From Smithella sp. UBA2180 (GTDB lineage: Bacteria > Desulfobacterota > Syntrophia > Syntrophales > Smithellaceae), in the NCBI GenBank assembly GCA_002327415.1, contig DCVU01000162.1, positions 1 through 12,689 on the forward strand: 12,689 bases of DNA. Direction: 5' to 3'. Of this stretch, positions 1-5,517 are shown piece by piece. The position numbers and the translations under genes are program-made. The notes below the pieces were generated by a model. That model was not told the origin of the DNA. It saw only the letters and a program-made list of their open reading frames with translations, and did not search any database. How positions within the stretch are numbered: the first letter of the stretch is position 1; every line of letters begins with the position of its first letter.

Positions 1-548
1 GCAAGTTCCGGATAGACATTAGGCCCTTTCAAGGCAATCAGCTTGCCTCCGGGGGCGAGAAAAAATTCTCCTTGCGGCAGAAGTTCAGATAATTTAAACG
101 TGGCTCGGGAAATCAAAATATCAAATTTTTCTTTCCATAAATCTGTCTTGAGAATGTTTTCGACGCGATCATGAAGAACATGCACAGGGGAAATATTCAA
201 AAGACGAATGATGTGTTTTAAAAAAGAAACTTTCTTGCGATTAGCCTCAAGGAGATAAAGCTCTAAAGAGGGCAACGCTATTTTTAATGGAATGCCGGGG
301 AAACCGGCGCCACAACCGATATCAATCATTCGGGCATTTGGTATGTGAATGTATTGCCAGGCCGTGAGCGAATCCAGAAAGTGGCGTGTAATAATTTTCC
401 CGGAAGAGATTCCGGAAATTAAATTGGTTTTGGCATTCCATTGTAAAAGTTCGTTTTTATAGATATCAAATAGGGCTAGTTGCCGCTCGTTGAGCGCAAT
501 GCCCAAATGCCGCGCATTGTTATTAAGAAAAATTATTTCTTGATCCAT
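1..548 (-). CDS. rsmG: RsmG (GidB), 16S rRNA guanine-N7 methyltransferase, 3' part cut off by the window edge
   Basis: SAM-dependent enzyme that methylates N7 of G527 in 16S rRNA in the cytoplasm. The first 182 codons are present; the family is usually a little over 200 residues, so roughly 30 C-terminal residues lie outside the window. Visible features are the N-terminal helical region with QWNAKTNLISG at about 37-46, the class I methyltransferase glycine-rich loop MIDIGCGAGFPGIPLKIA at 74-91, LLEANRKKVSFLK at 99-111, and ISRAT at 146-150 followed by LAPGGKLIALKG at 164-175. The start is ATG at 548: an in-frame stop lies about 15 codons upstream with no other ATG/GTG/TTG between. I see no strong Shine-Dalgarno sequence before it. 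The usual partner mnmG is not adjacent; the gene is divergent from a CBS-domain gene across 261 bases. Identity is firm. Confidence 0.96.
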   Translation of the reverse strand, partial: MDQEIIFLNNNARHLGIALNERQLALFDIYKNELLQWNAKTNLISGISSGKIITRHFLDSLTAWQYIHIPNARMIDIGCGAGFPGIPLKIALPSLELYLLEANRKKVSFLKHIIRLLNISPVHVLHDRVENILKTDLWKEKFDILISRATFKLSELLPQGEFFLAPGGKLIALKGPNVYPEL

Positions 549-809
549 GGAAGAGGGATAACAAAAAATATCTGCCGCTGCAAATGATAATTAATTGCAT
601 CCGAAAGCAACATAGATAAGAAACACAATGGGAATATATTTTTGCGAAAAAAATGTAACATTAACAAATTTTTTTGCATGCATCTGCAGAAATCAATCAA
701 AATTTCCGTTGTCTTAGAGTTAAATTTTCTTGACAAGCTAGACCATTAGTCAGTATACTCATACTATATTAGTCAAAATTTTTTTGAATTCATGGGGAGG
801 AATTGGGTT
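549..809. other. Divergent intergenic region between rsmG and the CBS-domain gene
   Basis: AT-rich region of 261 bases. Apart from the plus-strand promoter at 730-759 I find no credible gene. An A7/T7 inverted repeat (647-654 with 668-675) could form a weak AT-only hairpin. No convincing minus-strand promoter for rsmG could be picked by eye. Confidence 0.5.
730..759 (+). promoter_or_regulatory. Sigma70-type promoter of the CBS-domain gene
   Basis: TTGACA at 730-735, an 18-base spacer, then TATACT at 754-759 (five of six consensus bases), about 50 bases before the start codon. A direct repeat ATTAGTC at 745-751 and 768-774 (23 bases apart) and an inverted repeat AGTAT/ATACT around 752-765 overlap the -10 and the expected start of transcription. 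They may be binding sites, but this is inference. Confidence 0.65.
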
Positions 810-1253
810 ATGCAGAGAACGAGCGATCTTTTAAAAAATCGGACGAAACAGATATGGACGATTCGACCGGAGGCTTCGGTATTTGACGCCCTGAAGCTCA
901 TGGCGGAAAAAGAAATAGGAGCATTAATGGTCGTTGATAAAAAGGATAAGGTTGTTGGTATCGTCACGGAACGCGATTATGCGAGAAAAATCATTCTGAA
1001 GGGTAAAACTTCAGTAAAAACTCCTGTAAAAGACATTATGACTCCTGTTGCAAAAATGTACAGGGTAAAGCCTGAGACTCTGGTAGAGGATTGCATGGTG
1101 CTGATGACCGGAAAACACATAAGGCATTTGCCCGTTTTCGACAAAGCTAAATTTGTTGGTATCATTTCCATTGGTGATGTTGTAAAAGCAACTATCTCTG
1201 CAAAAGATTCTTTGATAGATCATCTCAGTGATTATATTGGTGGTAAGTACTAA
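810..1253 (+). CDS. Small stand-alone protein with two CBS domains
   Basis: A 147-residue cytoplasmic protein made of two CBS motifs (about 5-60 and 77-130), which together form a Bateman module of the kind that binds adenine nucleotides or similar ligands. The typical CBS ends are visible: GIVTERDYARK at 50-60 and GIISIGDVVKA at 117-127; IRHLPVF at 104-110 is the strand before the second. No catalytic domain is attached, so the target is unknown; such proteins are usually thought of as energy or redox sensors. I chose ATG 810 because GGGGAGG (794-800) sits nine bases upstream; an in-frame ATG at 792 would add six residues but has no ribosome site. The gene is monocistronic, with its own promoter and a terminator 33 bases after the stop. 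Confidence 0.9.
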   Translation: MQRTSDLLKNRTKQIWTIRPEASVFDALKLMAEKEIGALMVVDKKDKVVGIVTERDYARKIILKGKTSVKTPVKDIMTPVAKMYRVKPETLVEDCMVLMTGKHIRHLPVFDKAKFVGIISIGDVVKATISAKDSLIDHLSDYIGGKY

Positions 1254-1285
1254 ACTCAATATCACTGTTTCGGATTATTACATTT

Positions 1286-1318
1286 AAGGGCAGGATCGTC
1301 GTGGTCTTGCCCTTTTTT
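1286..1318 (+). terminator. Rho-independent terminator after the CBS-domain gene
   Basis: A 12-pair stem (1286-1297 with 1303-1314, two G-T pairs, core AAGGGCA/TGCCCTT) with a five-base loop, running into T6 at 1313-1318. Classic intrinsic terminator in the plus direction. Confidence 0.9.
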
Positions 1319-1427
1319 ATCGTTTCCATTCCATTGCAAAAAAGTTTATGCGATGGATGAAAAAAATTACAAGAGAAATGTTTTGTGCAATTTTCCTTAA
1401 CGAAAGTAAACGGTAGAAGGAAAGCAA

Positions 1428-2273
1428 ATGTTTAGATGGTTTGCCGATCGCCGCCGGAAAAAACTCATACAAGAGCCGTTTTCTCCCGCCTGGGAAGATA
1501 TCATACAACGTAATGTTGCCCATTACTGCATGCTGGATGATGCAGAACGTACTCATCTGCGTGAGCTTATCCAAGTGTTTGTTGCTGAAAAGGATTGGGA
1601 AGGATGCGGAGGGCTGGAGCTTACCGATGAAATCCGTTTCACCATTTCCGCTCAGGCGTGCCTTCTTCTTCTTGGCCTGCCTCATAATTACTATCAGAAT
1701 GTCGAAACGATTATAGTCTATCCCTCCACCGTGATTCCTCCTCCGCGTAAGCTCGGTTTTTTTGAAACGGCTCTTGCGCCCGTGGAAAAATCCCATCCCA
1801 TTATCGGGCAGGCTTTTCAGCAGGGTCCTGTCATTATCATTTGGGATGCGGCTCTGCATGGCGGCCGCCATCCCGAATCGGGTCACAATGTTGTTTATCA
1901 TGAATTTGCCCATAAGCTTGATATGCTTGACGGTGCCGCTGACGGCACGCCCCCGCTACGGGATAGGGCTGAATATCGTGACTGGGTGCAGACATGTTCT
2001 CGTGAATATCTGCGCCTCAGGCATGACACCGAACATGGCCGGAAATCTTTTCTGAATGCTTACGGCGCTACAAATGAAGCGGAGTTTTTCGCTGTGGCTA
2101 CGGAGCAGTTTTTCGACCAACCATTGTTGATGATCAAAAACGCCCCTGATCTTTATCGTGTTCTTAAAGAATACTATCGTCAGGATCCCGCCCTGCGCGC
2201 AGGGAATAATTTCTGCGCTGTTGACAATAAAAAAAAGGAGTGGCCATATGATTATCAAAAAAAATCCGGATGA
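1428..2273 (+). CDS. mtfA: MtfA-type zinc peptidase (family M90)
   Basis: Homologue of MtfA (YeeI), a cytosolic zinc aminopeptidase which in E. coli binds the glucose repressor Mlc and so relieves ptsG repression. The 281 residues compare with about 265 in E. coli. The zinc motif HEFAH is at 158-162 within VVYHEFAHKLDMLDGAADG, and the downstream NEAEFFAVATEQFF stretch (216-229) supplies the likely third ligand E219. The start is supported by AGAAGGA (1415-1421) six bases before ATG. The last 26 bases overlap the next gene's start, suggesting co-transcription with the FAD oxidase. Whether a Mlc-like partner exists here cannot be seen, so the physiological role is open; family assignment is firm. 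Confidence 0.93.
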   Translation: MFRWFADRRRKKLIQEPFSPAWEDIIQRNVAHYCMLDDAERTHLRELIQVFVAEKDWEGCGGLELTDEIRFTISAQACLLLLGLPHNYYQNVETIIVYPSTVIPPPRKLGFFETALAPVEKSHPIIGQAFQQGPVIIIWDAALHGGRHPESGHNVVYHEFAHKLDMLDGAADGTPPLRDRAEYRDWVQTCSREYLRLRHDTEHGRKSFLNAYGATNEAEFFAVATEQFFDQPLLMIKNAPDLYRVLKEYYRQDPALRAGNNFCAVDNKKKEWPYDYQKKSG

Positions 2274-3723
2274 ATTTCAAAATTATCTTTCCGATGCCTC
2301 TAATTATAAGGGCACGGCGGAAGCTGTTTATTTGCCTGAAAATGAGGAAGAGATAATTGAATTAGTAAAAAAATGCAACGTCGACAAAATAAGAATAACA
2401 GTTTCCGGCAACGGCACGGGATTAACCGGTTCACGTGTACCCGAGGGTGGAGTTGTGGTCTCCACGGAAAAGATGAACAAAATAATTGAATTTAACGAGG
2501 GTGGAAAATATTTACGTGTTCAACCCGGAATCATTTTACAAGATCTTCAGGATTATGTTGAAGAAAAAAAATTATTTTATCCGCCCGATCCGACGGAGCG
2601 AAACTGTTTTATCGGTGCAACGGTTGCTACCAATTCTTCGGGTGCCCGGAGTTTTAAGTATGGACCAACCCGCGATTTCATAATCGGTATGAAAGTTGTT
2701 TTGCCGTCAGGTGAAACACTCTCCCTGGAGCGGGGTAAAATCTTTGCGGCTGCTTATACTTTTTCTTTTTCGACAGATCAGGGAACAAAATACGAATTTT
2801 CGATTCCTCAATTGGAGATGCCGGATACGAAAAATGTTTCCGGCTACTATTGTAAAAAAGGTATGGACTTGATCGATTTGTTTATCGGCAGTGAAGGAAC
2901 TCTGGGAATCATTACCGAATTAAAACTTAAGCTGCTTCCACTTACAGAAAAAATTCTTTCCTGCGTTGTGTTTTTCGCAAACGAAGAAGACGCCTTTAAT
3001 TTTATTGATGAAGCCCGCGCCGCAACAAAGTCCGCATCTTCCGGTCAAAAAAATAAAATTTCAGCCCGGGGATTGGAATTCTTTAATAAGCTGACACTGA
3101 ACTTTCTTCGCCCGGATTATTCGGCCATTCCGGAGGATACATGTTCTGTCTGGTTTGAGCAGGAAGTGACAACCACTGATGATGAATTAACAGCAGCCTG
3201 GCTGAATTTAATAAAGAAACATCATGCTGATACGGAAACTTCCTGGTTAGCGGTTGATAAAAAAAAGCAGGAACAGTTAAAGGATTTCCGCCATGCGATT
3301 TCCCCGCGGGTAAATGAGGCTGTCGCTCGTCGCGGATTAAGAAAAGTGGGGACCGATGTTGCGGTTCCCGTTGAATCGTTCCAATCATTTTACAAATGGA
3401 TGATTGCAATGGTGGAACACAATAACATGGAGTATGTGGTTTACGGACATTTCGGTAACTGTCATACACATCTGAACATGCTGCCCAAAGATCAGGATGA
3501 TTTTATCAAAGCGAAAAAAATATACGCTGAAATTTGTTCCGAAGCCGTTCGTTTAAAAGGGACAGTTTCCGCGGAACACGGCATAGGCAAAATGAAACGG
3601 GAATATTTGCTGATGATGTATGGCGAAAAGGTTATCAGTCAAATGGCGAAATTAAAGTTGGTTTTTGATCCGAATAGAATTTTAAACATAGGAAACATCT
3701 TTGAAGAAAAATATCTTCAATAG
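2248..3723 (+). CDS. GlcD / D-lactate dehydrogenase-type FAD-linked oxidase
   Basis: Flavoenzyme of the FAD_binding_4 plus FAD-oxidase_C architecture, whose members oxidise D-2-hydroxy acids (glycolate, D-lactate, 2-hydroxyglutarate). The FAD domain covers about 25-235: VSGNGTGLTGSRVP at 52-65, YPPDPTE at 111-117, TVATNSSGARSFKYGPTRD at 125-143 and GSEGTLG at 214-220. The C-terminal domain carries GHFGNCHTHLN at 400-410, EHGIGKMK at 443-450 and FDPNRILNIGN at 473-483. H401, H408 and E443 fit the metal-binding triad of this family, but the usual HxGDGN core reads HFGNCH, so the substrate may be unusual. I chose ATG 2248 (491 residues) because AAAGGAG at 2234-2240 lies seven bases upstream; a longer reading from 2158 would run through mtfA. 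No GlcE/GlcF partner is adjacent. Substrate not assigned. Confidence 0.88.
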   Translation: MIIKKNPDEFQNYLSDASNYKGTAEAVYLPENEEEIIELVKKCNVDKIRITVSGNGTGLTGSRVPEGGVVVSTEKMNKIIEFNEGGKYLRVQPGIILQDLQDYVEEKKLFYPPDPTERNCFIGATVATNSSGARSFKYGPTRDFIIGMKVVLPSGETLSLERGKIFAAAYTFSFSTDQGTKYEFSIPQLEMPDTKNVSGYYCKKGMDLIDLFIGSEGTLGIITELKLKLLPLTEKILSCVVFFANEEDAFNFIDEARAATKSASSGQKNKISARGLEFFNKLTLNFLRPDYSAIPEDTCSVWFEQEVTTTDDELTAAWLNLIKKHHADTETSWLAVDKKKQEQLKDFRHAISPRVNEAVARRGLRKVGTDVAVPVESFQSFYKWMIAMVEHNNMEYVVYGHFGNCHTHLNMLPKDQDDFIKAKKIYAEICSEAVRLKGTVSAEHGIGKMKREYLLMMYGEKVISQMAKLKLVFDPNRILNIGNIFEEKYLQ

Positions 3724-3725
3724 CC

Positions 3726-3761
3726 TGCAGAAGTCTTTTTCATCAGATATTTCCTTCTGCA
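3726..3761. repeat. Inverted repeat after the FAD oxidase
   Basis: TGCAGAAG (3726-3733) and CTTCTGCA (3754-3761) form an eight-pair stem with a 20-base loop, three bases after the oxidase stop codon. An A-run rather than a T-run follows on the plus strand, so it is not a standard terminator, though it could protect a 3' end. It also overlaps the end of the minus-strand broken reading frame at 3743-3919. Confidence 0.35.
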
Positions 3762-3919
3762 AAAAAATGTAAATCATGATCCATTTCAACAATATAAAGG
3801 TAACGGGTGTATAAATTTTTACTTGTCACTATTGCTTTGCCGGGTTTTAAAGTTTCAATATCTCCGATATCAGTTCACATGTATCAAAGCGCATAACCTC
3901 TTTCAAATGCGATGGTCAT
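3743..3919 (-). pseudogene. Short reading frame interrupted by two in-frame TGA codons
   Basis: Starts with ATG at 3919, which overlaps the TGA stop of the preceding gene as ATGA, the usual form of translational coupling. The frame has 58 codons before its final TGA (3743-3745) and is interrupted by TGA at 3884-3886 (codon 12) and 3875-3877 (codon 15). The product would begin MTIAFERGYAL and, after the second stop, continues TDIGDIETLKPGKAIVTSKN then YTRYLYIVEMDHDLHFFAEG, ending in NI. The composition after the stops looks like real protein, so I read this as an eroded gene, perhaps by CGA-to-TGA changes. The two TGAs lie three codons apart, which a selenocysteine UxxU reading would also give; I consider that less likely because the upstream gene is broken too. 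Family not recognised. Confidence 0.5.
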
Positions 3920-4348
3920 ATCTTTTTGCGATCCTCCACTCTGATTTCCATAACGATATGACCCCAGCCGCCGCACTTAACGCCTGTATCTAAGCACCCC
4001 GTCCTCTTGAAGCGCATCTCGTTCGGATCGACTACTGCATAGAGGAGCTCATGTGCGGCAAAAATAAGACCCGGCATCATGCCTAAAGCGAAACAGCAAA
4101 TTTTACCAGGGTTGAGCTTGGTAATGAGATTCCCAGCGCCATCGAAGATAAATTTGTCTCCTGCTTTATGCCGGGATTTACACCCACTTGCCTCTATCAC
4201 TTCAATGACAATGGTTTTGCTCATCAAGACCGCAGACTTGGATATGATATCCAGATTACGGGGGATTCCCCATGAATAACGTCATCTCTTCATCTGTGTA
4301 GCCTAAATGCCCCTGAATAGCCTTTTGTATCGCTTCATTAATTTTCAT
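3916..4348 (-). pseudogene. Small conserved Cys-containing protein (TIGR04076-like) with a one-base frameshift
   Basis: ATG at 4348 is preceded by AAAGGAGG (4353-4360), a near-perfect ribosome site. The frame reads MKINEAIQKAIQGHLGYTDE..MTLFMGNP and then hits TAA at 4256-4258, just after five C's (4260-4264 on this strand). Skipping one C restores RNLDIISKSAVLMSKTIVIE and runs on for 114 residues to the stop at 3916. The 433-base length is a multiple of three plus one, as a single inserted base predicts. The restored 143-residue protein has conserved-looking Cys sites (SGCKSRHKAGDKF, KICCFAL, TGCLDTGVKCGGWG) and recalls the small uncharacterised TIGR04076-type family; that name is from memory. 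A shorter product from ATG 4224 lacks a ribosome site. It could be a true mutation, a homopolymer sequencing error, or programmed +1 slippage. A MarR operator lies 29 bases upstream. Confidence 0.72.
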
Positions 4349-4376
4349 ACAGCCTCCTTTTCATGTTGTATGCTTA

Positions 4377-4390
4377 GTTTGACGTCAAAC
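4377..4390. promoter_or_regulatory. Second MarR operator copy, upstream of the frameshifted gene
   Basis: GTTTGACGTCAAAC is a perfect 14-base palindrome. With its flanks, AGTTTGACRTCAAACCA is shared (one base differing) with the site in the MarR promoter at 4843-4856. It lies 18 bases past the MarR stop codon and 28 bases before the start codon of the frameshifted gene. A good promoter next to it could not be identified by eye (TACAAC at 4365-4370 is the best -10-like hexamer), so it may act on an internal promoter or by blocking readthrough. Confidence 0.7.
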
Positions 4391-4407
4391 CATTTTTTTA
4401 AATTTTT

Positions 4408-4830
4408 TTAGAAGTTATCATGAACCTTGATAAGCAAGCGCATGAGCGTCTCCATCTCCTCGTTCGTTAATCCTTGGTGCGCCTTCTTCCGCAAAACCAT
4501 GGATATTTTCCAGATATTCTTCCGCAGGACATCTCCCTTTTCCGTCAGAGAGATAATACTGCTGCGATTGTCGGAGTCATGGGTCCTTCTCTTTGCATAC
4601 CCGGATTTGATAAGTTTGTTCACCAGTGTAGTGACTGTGGATTTATCCCTGTTGATAATTTCTGAGAGCTTTTTCATTGGAAGATCACCATAGGTGAACA
4701 ATGCCCAGAGGATATCTCCATGTGACGGCGCAATGCCTTTCAGGTTGCGCCTGGCAAGCTCACCGGTCAGAAACCTATTTGCCTTATCCCGTATTCTGCC
4801 AATCTGAAGGATAATCAGTTCTTTATTCAT
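4408..4830 (-). CDS. MarR-family transcriptional regulator
   Basis: A 140-residue winged-helix regulator that should act as a dimer binding a palindromic operator, releasing it when a ligand or oxidant is sensed. Visible parts are the dimerisation helix at the N-terminus, PSHGDILWALF at 35-45, the helix-turn-helix LSEIINRDKSTVTTLVNKLI at 55-74 with recognition residues around 63-73, the wing KRRTHDSDNRSSIISLTEKG at 80-99 (basic DxDxR tip), and a C-terminal helix pair. The operator palindrome GTTTGANNTCAAAC sits in its own promoter, so it is very likely autorepressed, and a second copy precedes the next gene. ATG 4830 lies only six bases past the -10 element, with no ribosome site, so the mRNA may be leaderless. 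The ligand is unknown; no Cys is present, so a cysteine-based redox switch is unlikely. Confidence 0.92.
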   Translation of the reverse strand: MNKELIILQIGRIRDKANRFLTGELARRNLKGIAPSHGDILWALFTYGDLPMKKLSEIINRDKSTVTTLVNKLIKSGYAKRRTHDSDNRSSIISLTEKGDVLRKNIWKISMVLRKKAHQGLTNEEMETLMRLLIKVHDNF

Positions 4831-4836
4831 AGATCA

Positions 4837-4865
4837 ATTATAGTTTGACATCAAACCAATGTCAA
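4837..4865 (-). promoter_or_regulatory. Consensus sigma70 promoter of the MarR gene
   Basis: On the minus strand: TTGACA (4860-4865), exactly 17 bases, then TATAAT (4837-4842), a perfect match in both hexamers and spacing. The spacer contains the operator. Transcription would start at about 4829-4831, at or next to the ATG (4828-4830). Confidence 0.88.
4843..4856. promoter_or_regulatory. MarR operator within its own promoter spacer
   Basis: GTTTGACATCAAAC, a palindrome except for the two central bases, lying between the -35 and -10 hexamers and touching the -10. Binding here would block RNA polymerase directly. It matches the copy at 4377-4390 with one difference, and both keep CCA on the same side, consistent with one regulator binding both. 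Confidence 0.8.
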
Positions 4866-5112
4866 GAAAATTTTCCATAAAAATTAAAAGAGGCTTAAAA
4901 TGACTCAGGCAAAATTTCGACAGCATATCAATGGATCTAGGAATTTGAGCAGAAACTCACGATGCGGCTATTTGTGTAATCGTCGCACAAGATAACTGTT
5001 CGTGAAAAAGTTTACCCTTAGGTTGACAGTATAATTCTGTCAAGTTTAATCTCTGCGGGCCTAATTCCCCGCCGCTTGCGTCGGGGAATCTCATATCTTC
5101 AGAAAGAGACGG
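4866..5112. other. Intergenic region with two inverted repeats
   Basis: 247 bases with no credible gene. It contains TTGACAG (5023-5029) and CTGTCAA (5037-5043), a perfect seven-base inverted repeat around TATAATT that resembles a regulator site but serves no obvious promoter. It also has a hairpin ATTCCCCG (5064-5071) with CGGGGAAT (5082-5089) and a ten-base loop. The hairpin lies 24 bases past the stop of the 57-residue gene on the minus strand; without a T-run it is at best a weak terminator. Confidence 0.45.
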
Positions 5113-5286
5113 TCAGCGTTTCAGGCGCGCAATGAGATCTTTCATAAAGACCTCGCGATTTTTCAGTTGTTTGCGAAACTCCTTGCTATCCGTGTTCGCG
5201 ATTTCACTTTCAAGATCAGGTAAGTATCTTTCAAGGATCAATAACATTTCGTCTTCTTCTTGCGCAGTCAAATTAAGTTTTCCCAT
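5113..5286 (-). CDS. Uncharacterised 57-residue helical protein
   Basis: ATG at 5286 follows AAGGAG (5295-5300) eight bases upstream, a good ribosome site. The product starts MGKLNLTAQEEDEMLLILER, continues YLPDLESEIANTDSKEFRKQ and ends LKNREVFMKDLIARLKR. It has no Cys, signal peptide or membrane segment. It reads as two or three amphipathic helices, acidic in the first half and basic in the second (LESEIA near 25-30, KEFRKQLKNRE at 35-45). I recall similar small proteins in Deltaproteobacteria but know no function. A candidate promoter with a palindromic spacer lies about 200 bases upstream, overlapping the end of the HD-GYP gene. No co-transcribed neighbour is evident. Confidence 0.78.
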   Translation of the reverse strand: MGKLNLTAQEEDEMLLILERYLPDLESEIANTDSKEFRKQLKNREVFMKDLIARLKR

Positions 5287-5487
5287 GATCACTTCTCCTT
5301 TCTCTTTTGTGTAAGACCTATTTGCTTGTAAGTTAACACATTACAGGTGGCAGTCAGCGGTCAGAAGGCACATGTTGAATCAGGCAGTAAGATTTTCAGA
5401 AGGAGATTAATACATCATCAACTCGAAGCTCAAAAGAACACGAATAATCTCTTGGAAGATCAGCTTTTTTTCATATTTTATGTAATT

Positions 5488-5517
5488 ATAATATATGCAA
5501 ATAAGCTTATTTGTCAA
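5488..5517 (-). promoter_or_regulatory. Promoter-like sequence with a 16-base palindrome in its spacer
   Basis: On the minus strand TTGACA (5512-5517), 18 bases, then TATTAT (5488-5493). The perfect palindrome CAAATAAGCTTATTTG (5498-5513) fills most of the spacer and overlaps the last two bases of the -35. It could drive the 57-residue gene with a leader of about 195 bases. The palindrome contains the HD-GYP stop codon, so it could alternatively be a 3'-end structure for that gene, although no T-run follows. Confidence 0.45.

Noticed and set aside
644..677. Bidirectional terminator from the A7/T7 repeat
   Set aside because: The stem is almost all A-T and would be too weak; likely chance in an AT-rich region.
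533..736. 67-codon minus-strand frame upstream of rsmG
   Set aside because: Overlaps the rsmG start in another frame, has no ribosome site or recognisable features.
1317..1913. 198-codon open frame on the minus strand
   Set aside because: Lies antisense to mtfA, which has a full zinc motif and a ribosome site; the antisense product has no recognisable domain.
3726..3761. Intrinsic terminator of the FAD oxidase
   Set aside because: The stem is followed by A's, not T's, on the plus strand, and no T-run follows on the minus strand either; kept only as an inverted repeat.
5023..5043. Promoter from TTGACA and TATAAT hexamers
   Set aside because: The two hexamers are only one base apart, so they cannot be a -35/-10 pair; recorded as an inverted repeat instead.
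5132..5314. 60-codon plus-strand frame
   Set aside because: Antisense to the 57-residue minus-strand gene, which has the better ribosome site and protein-like composition.
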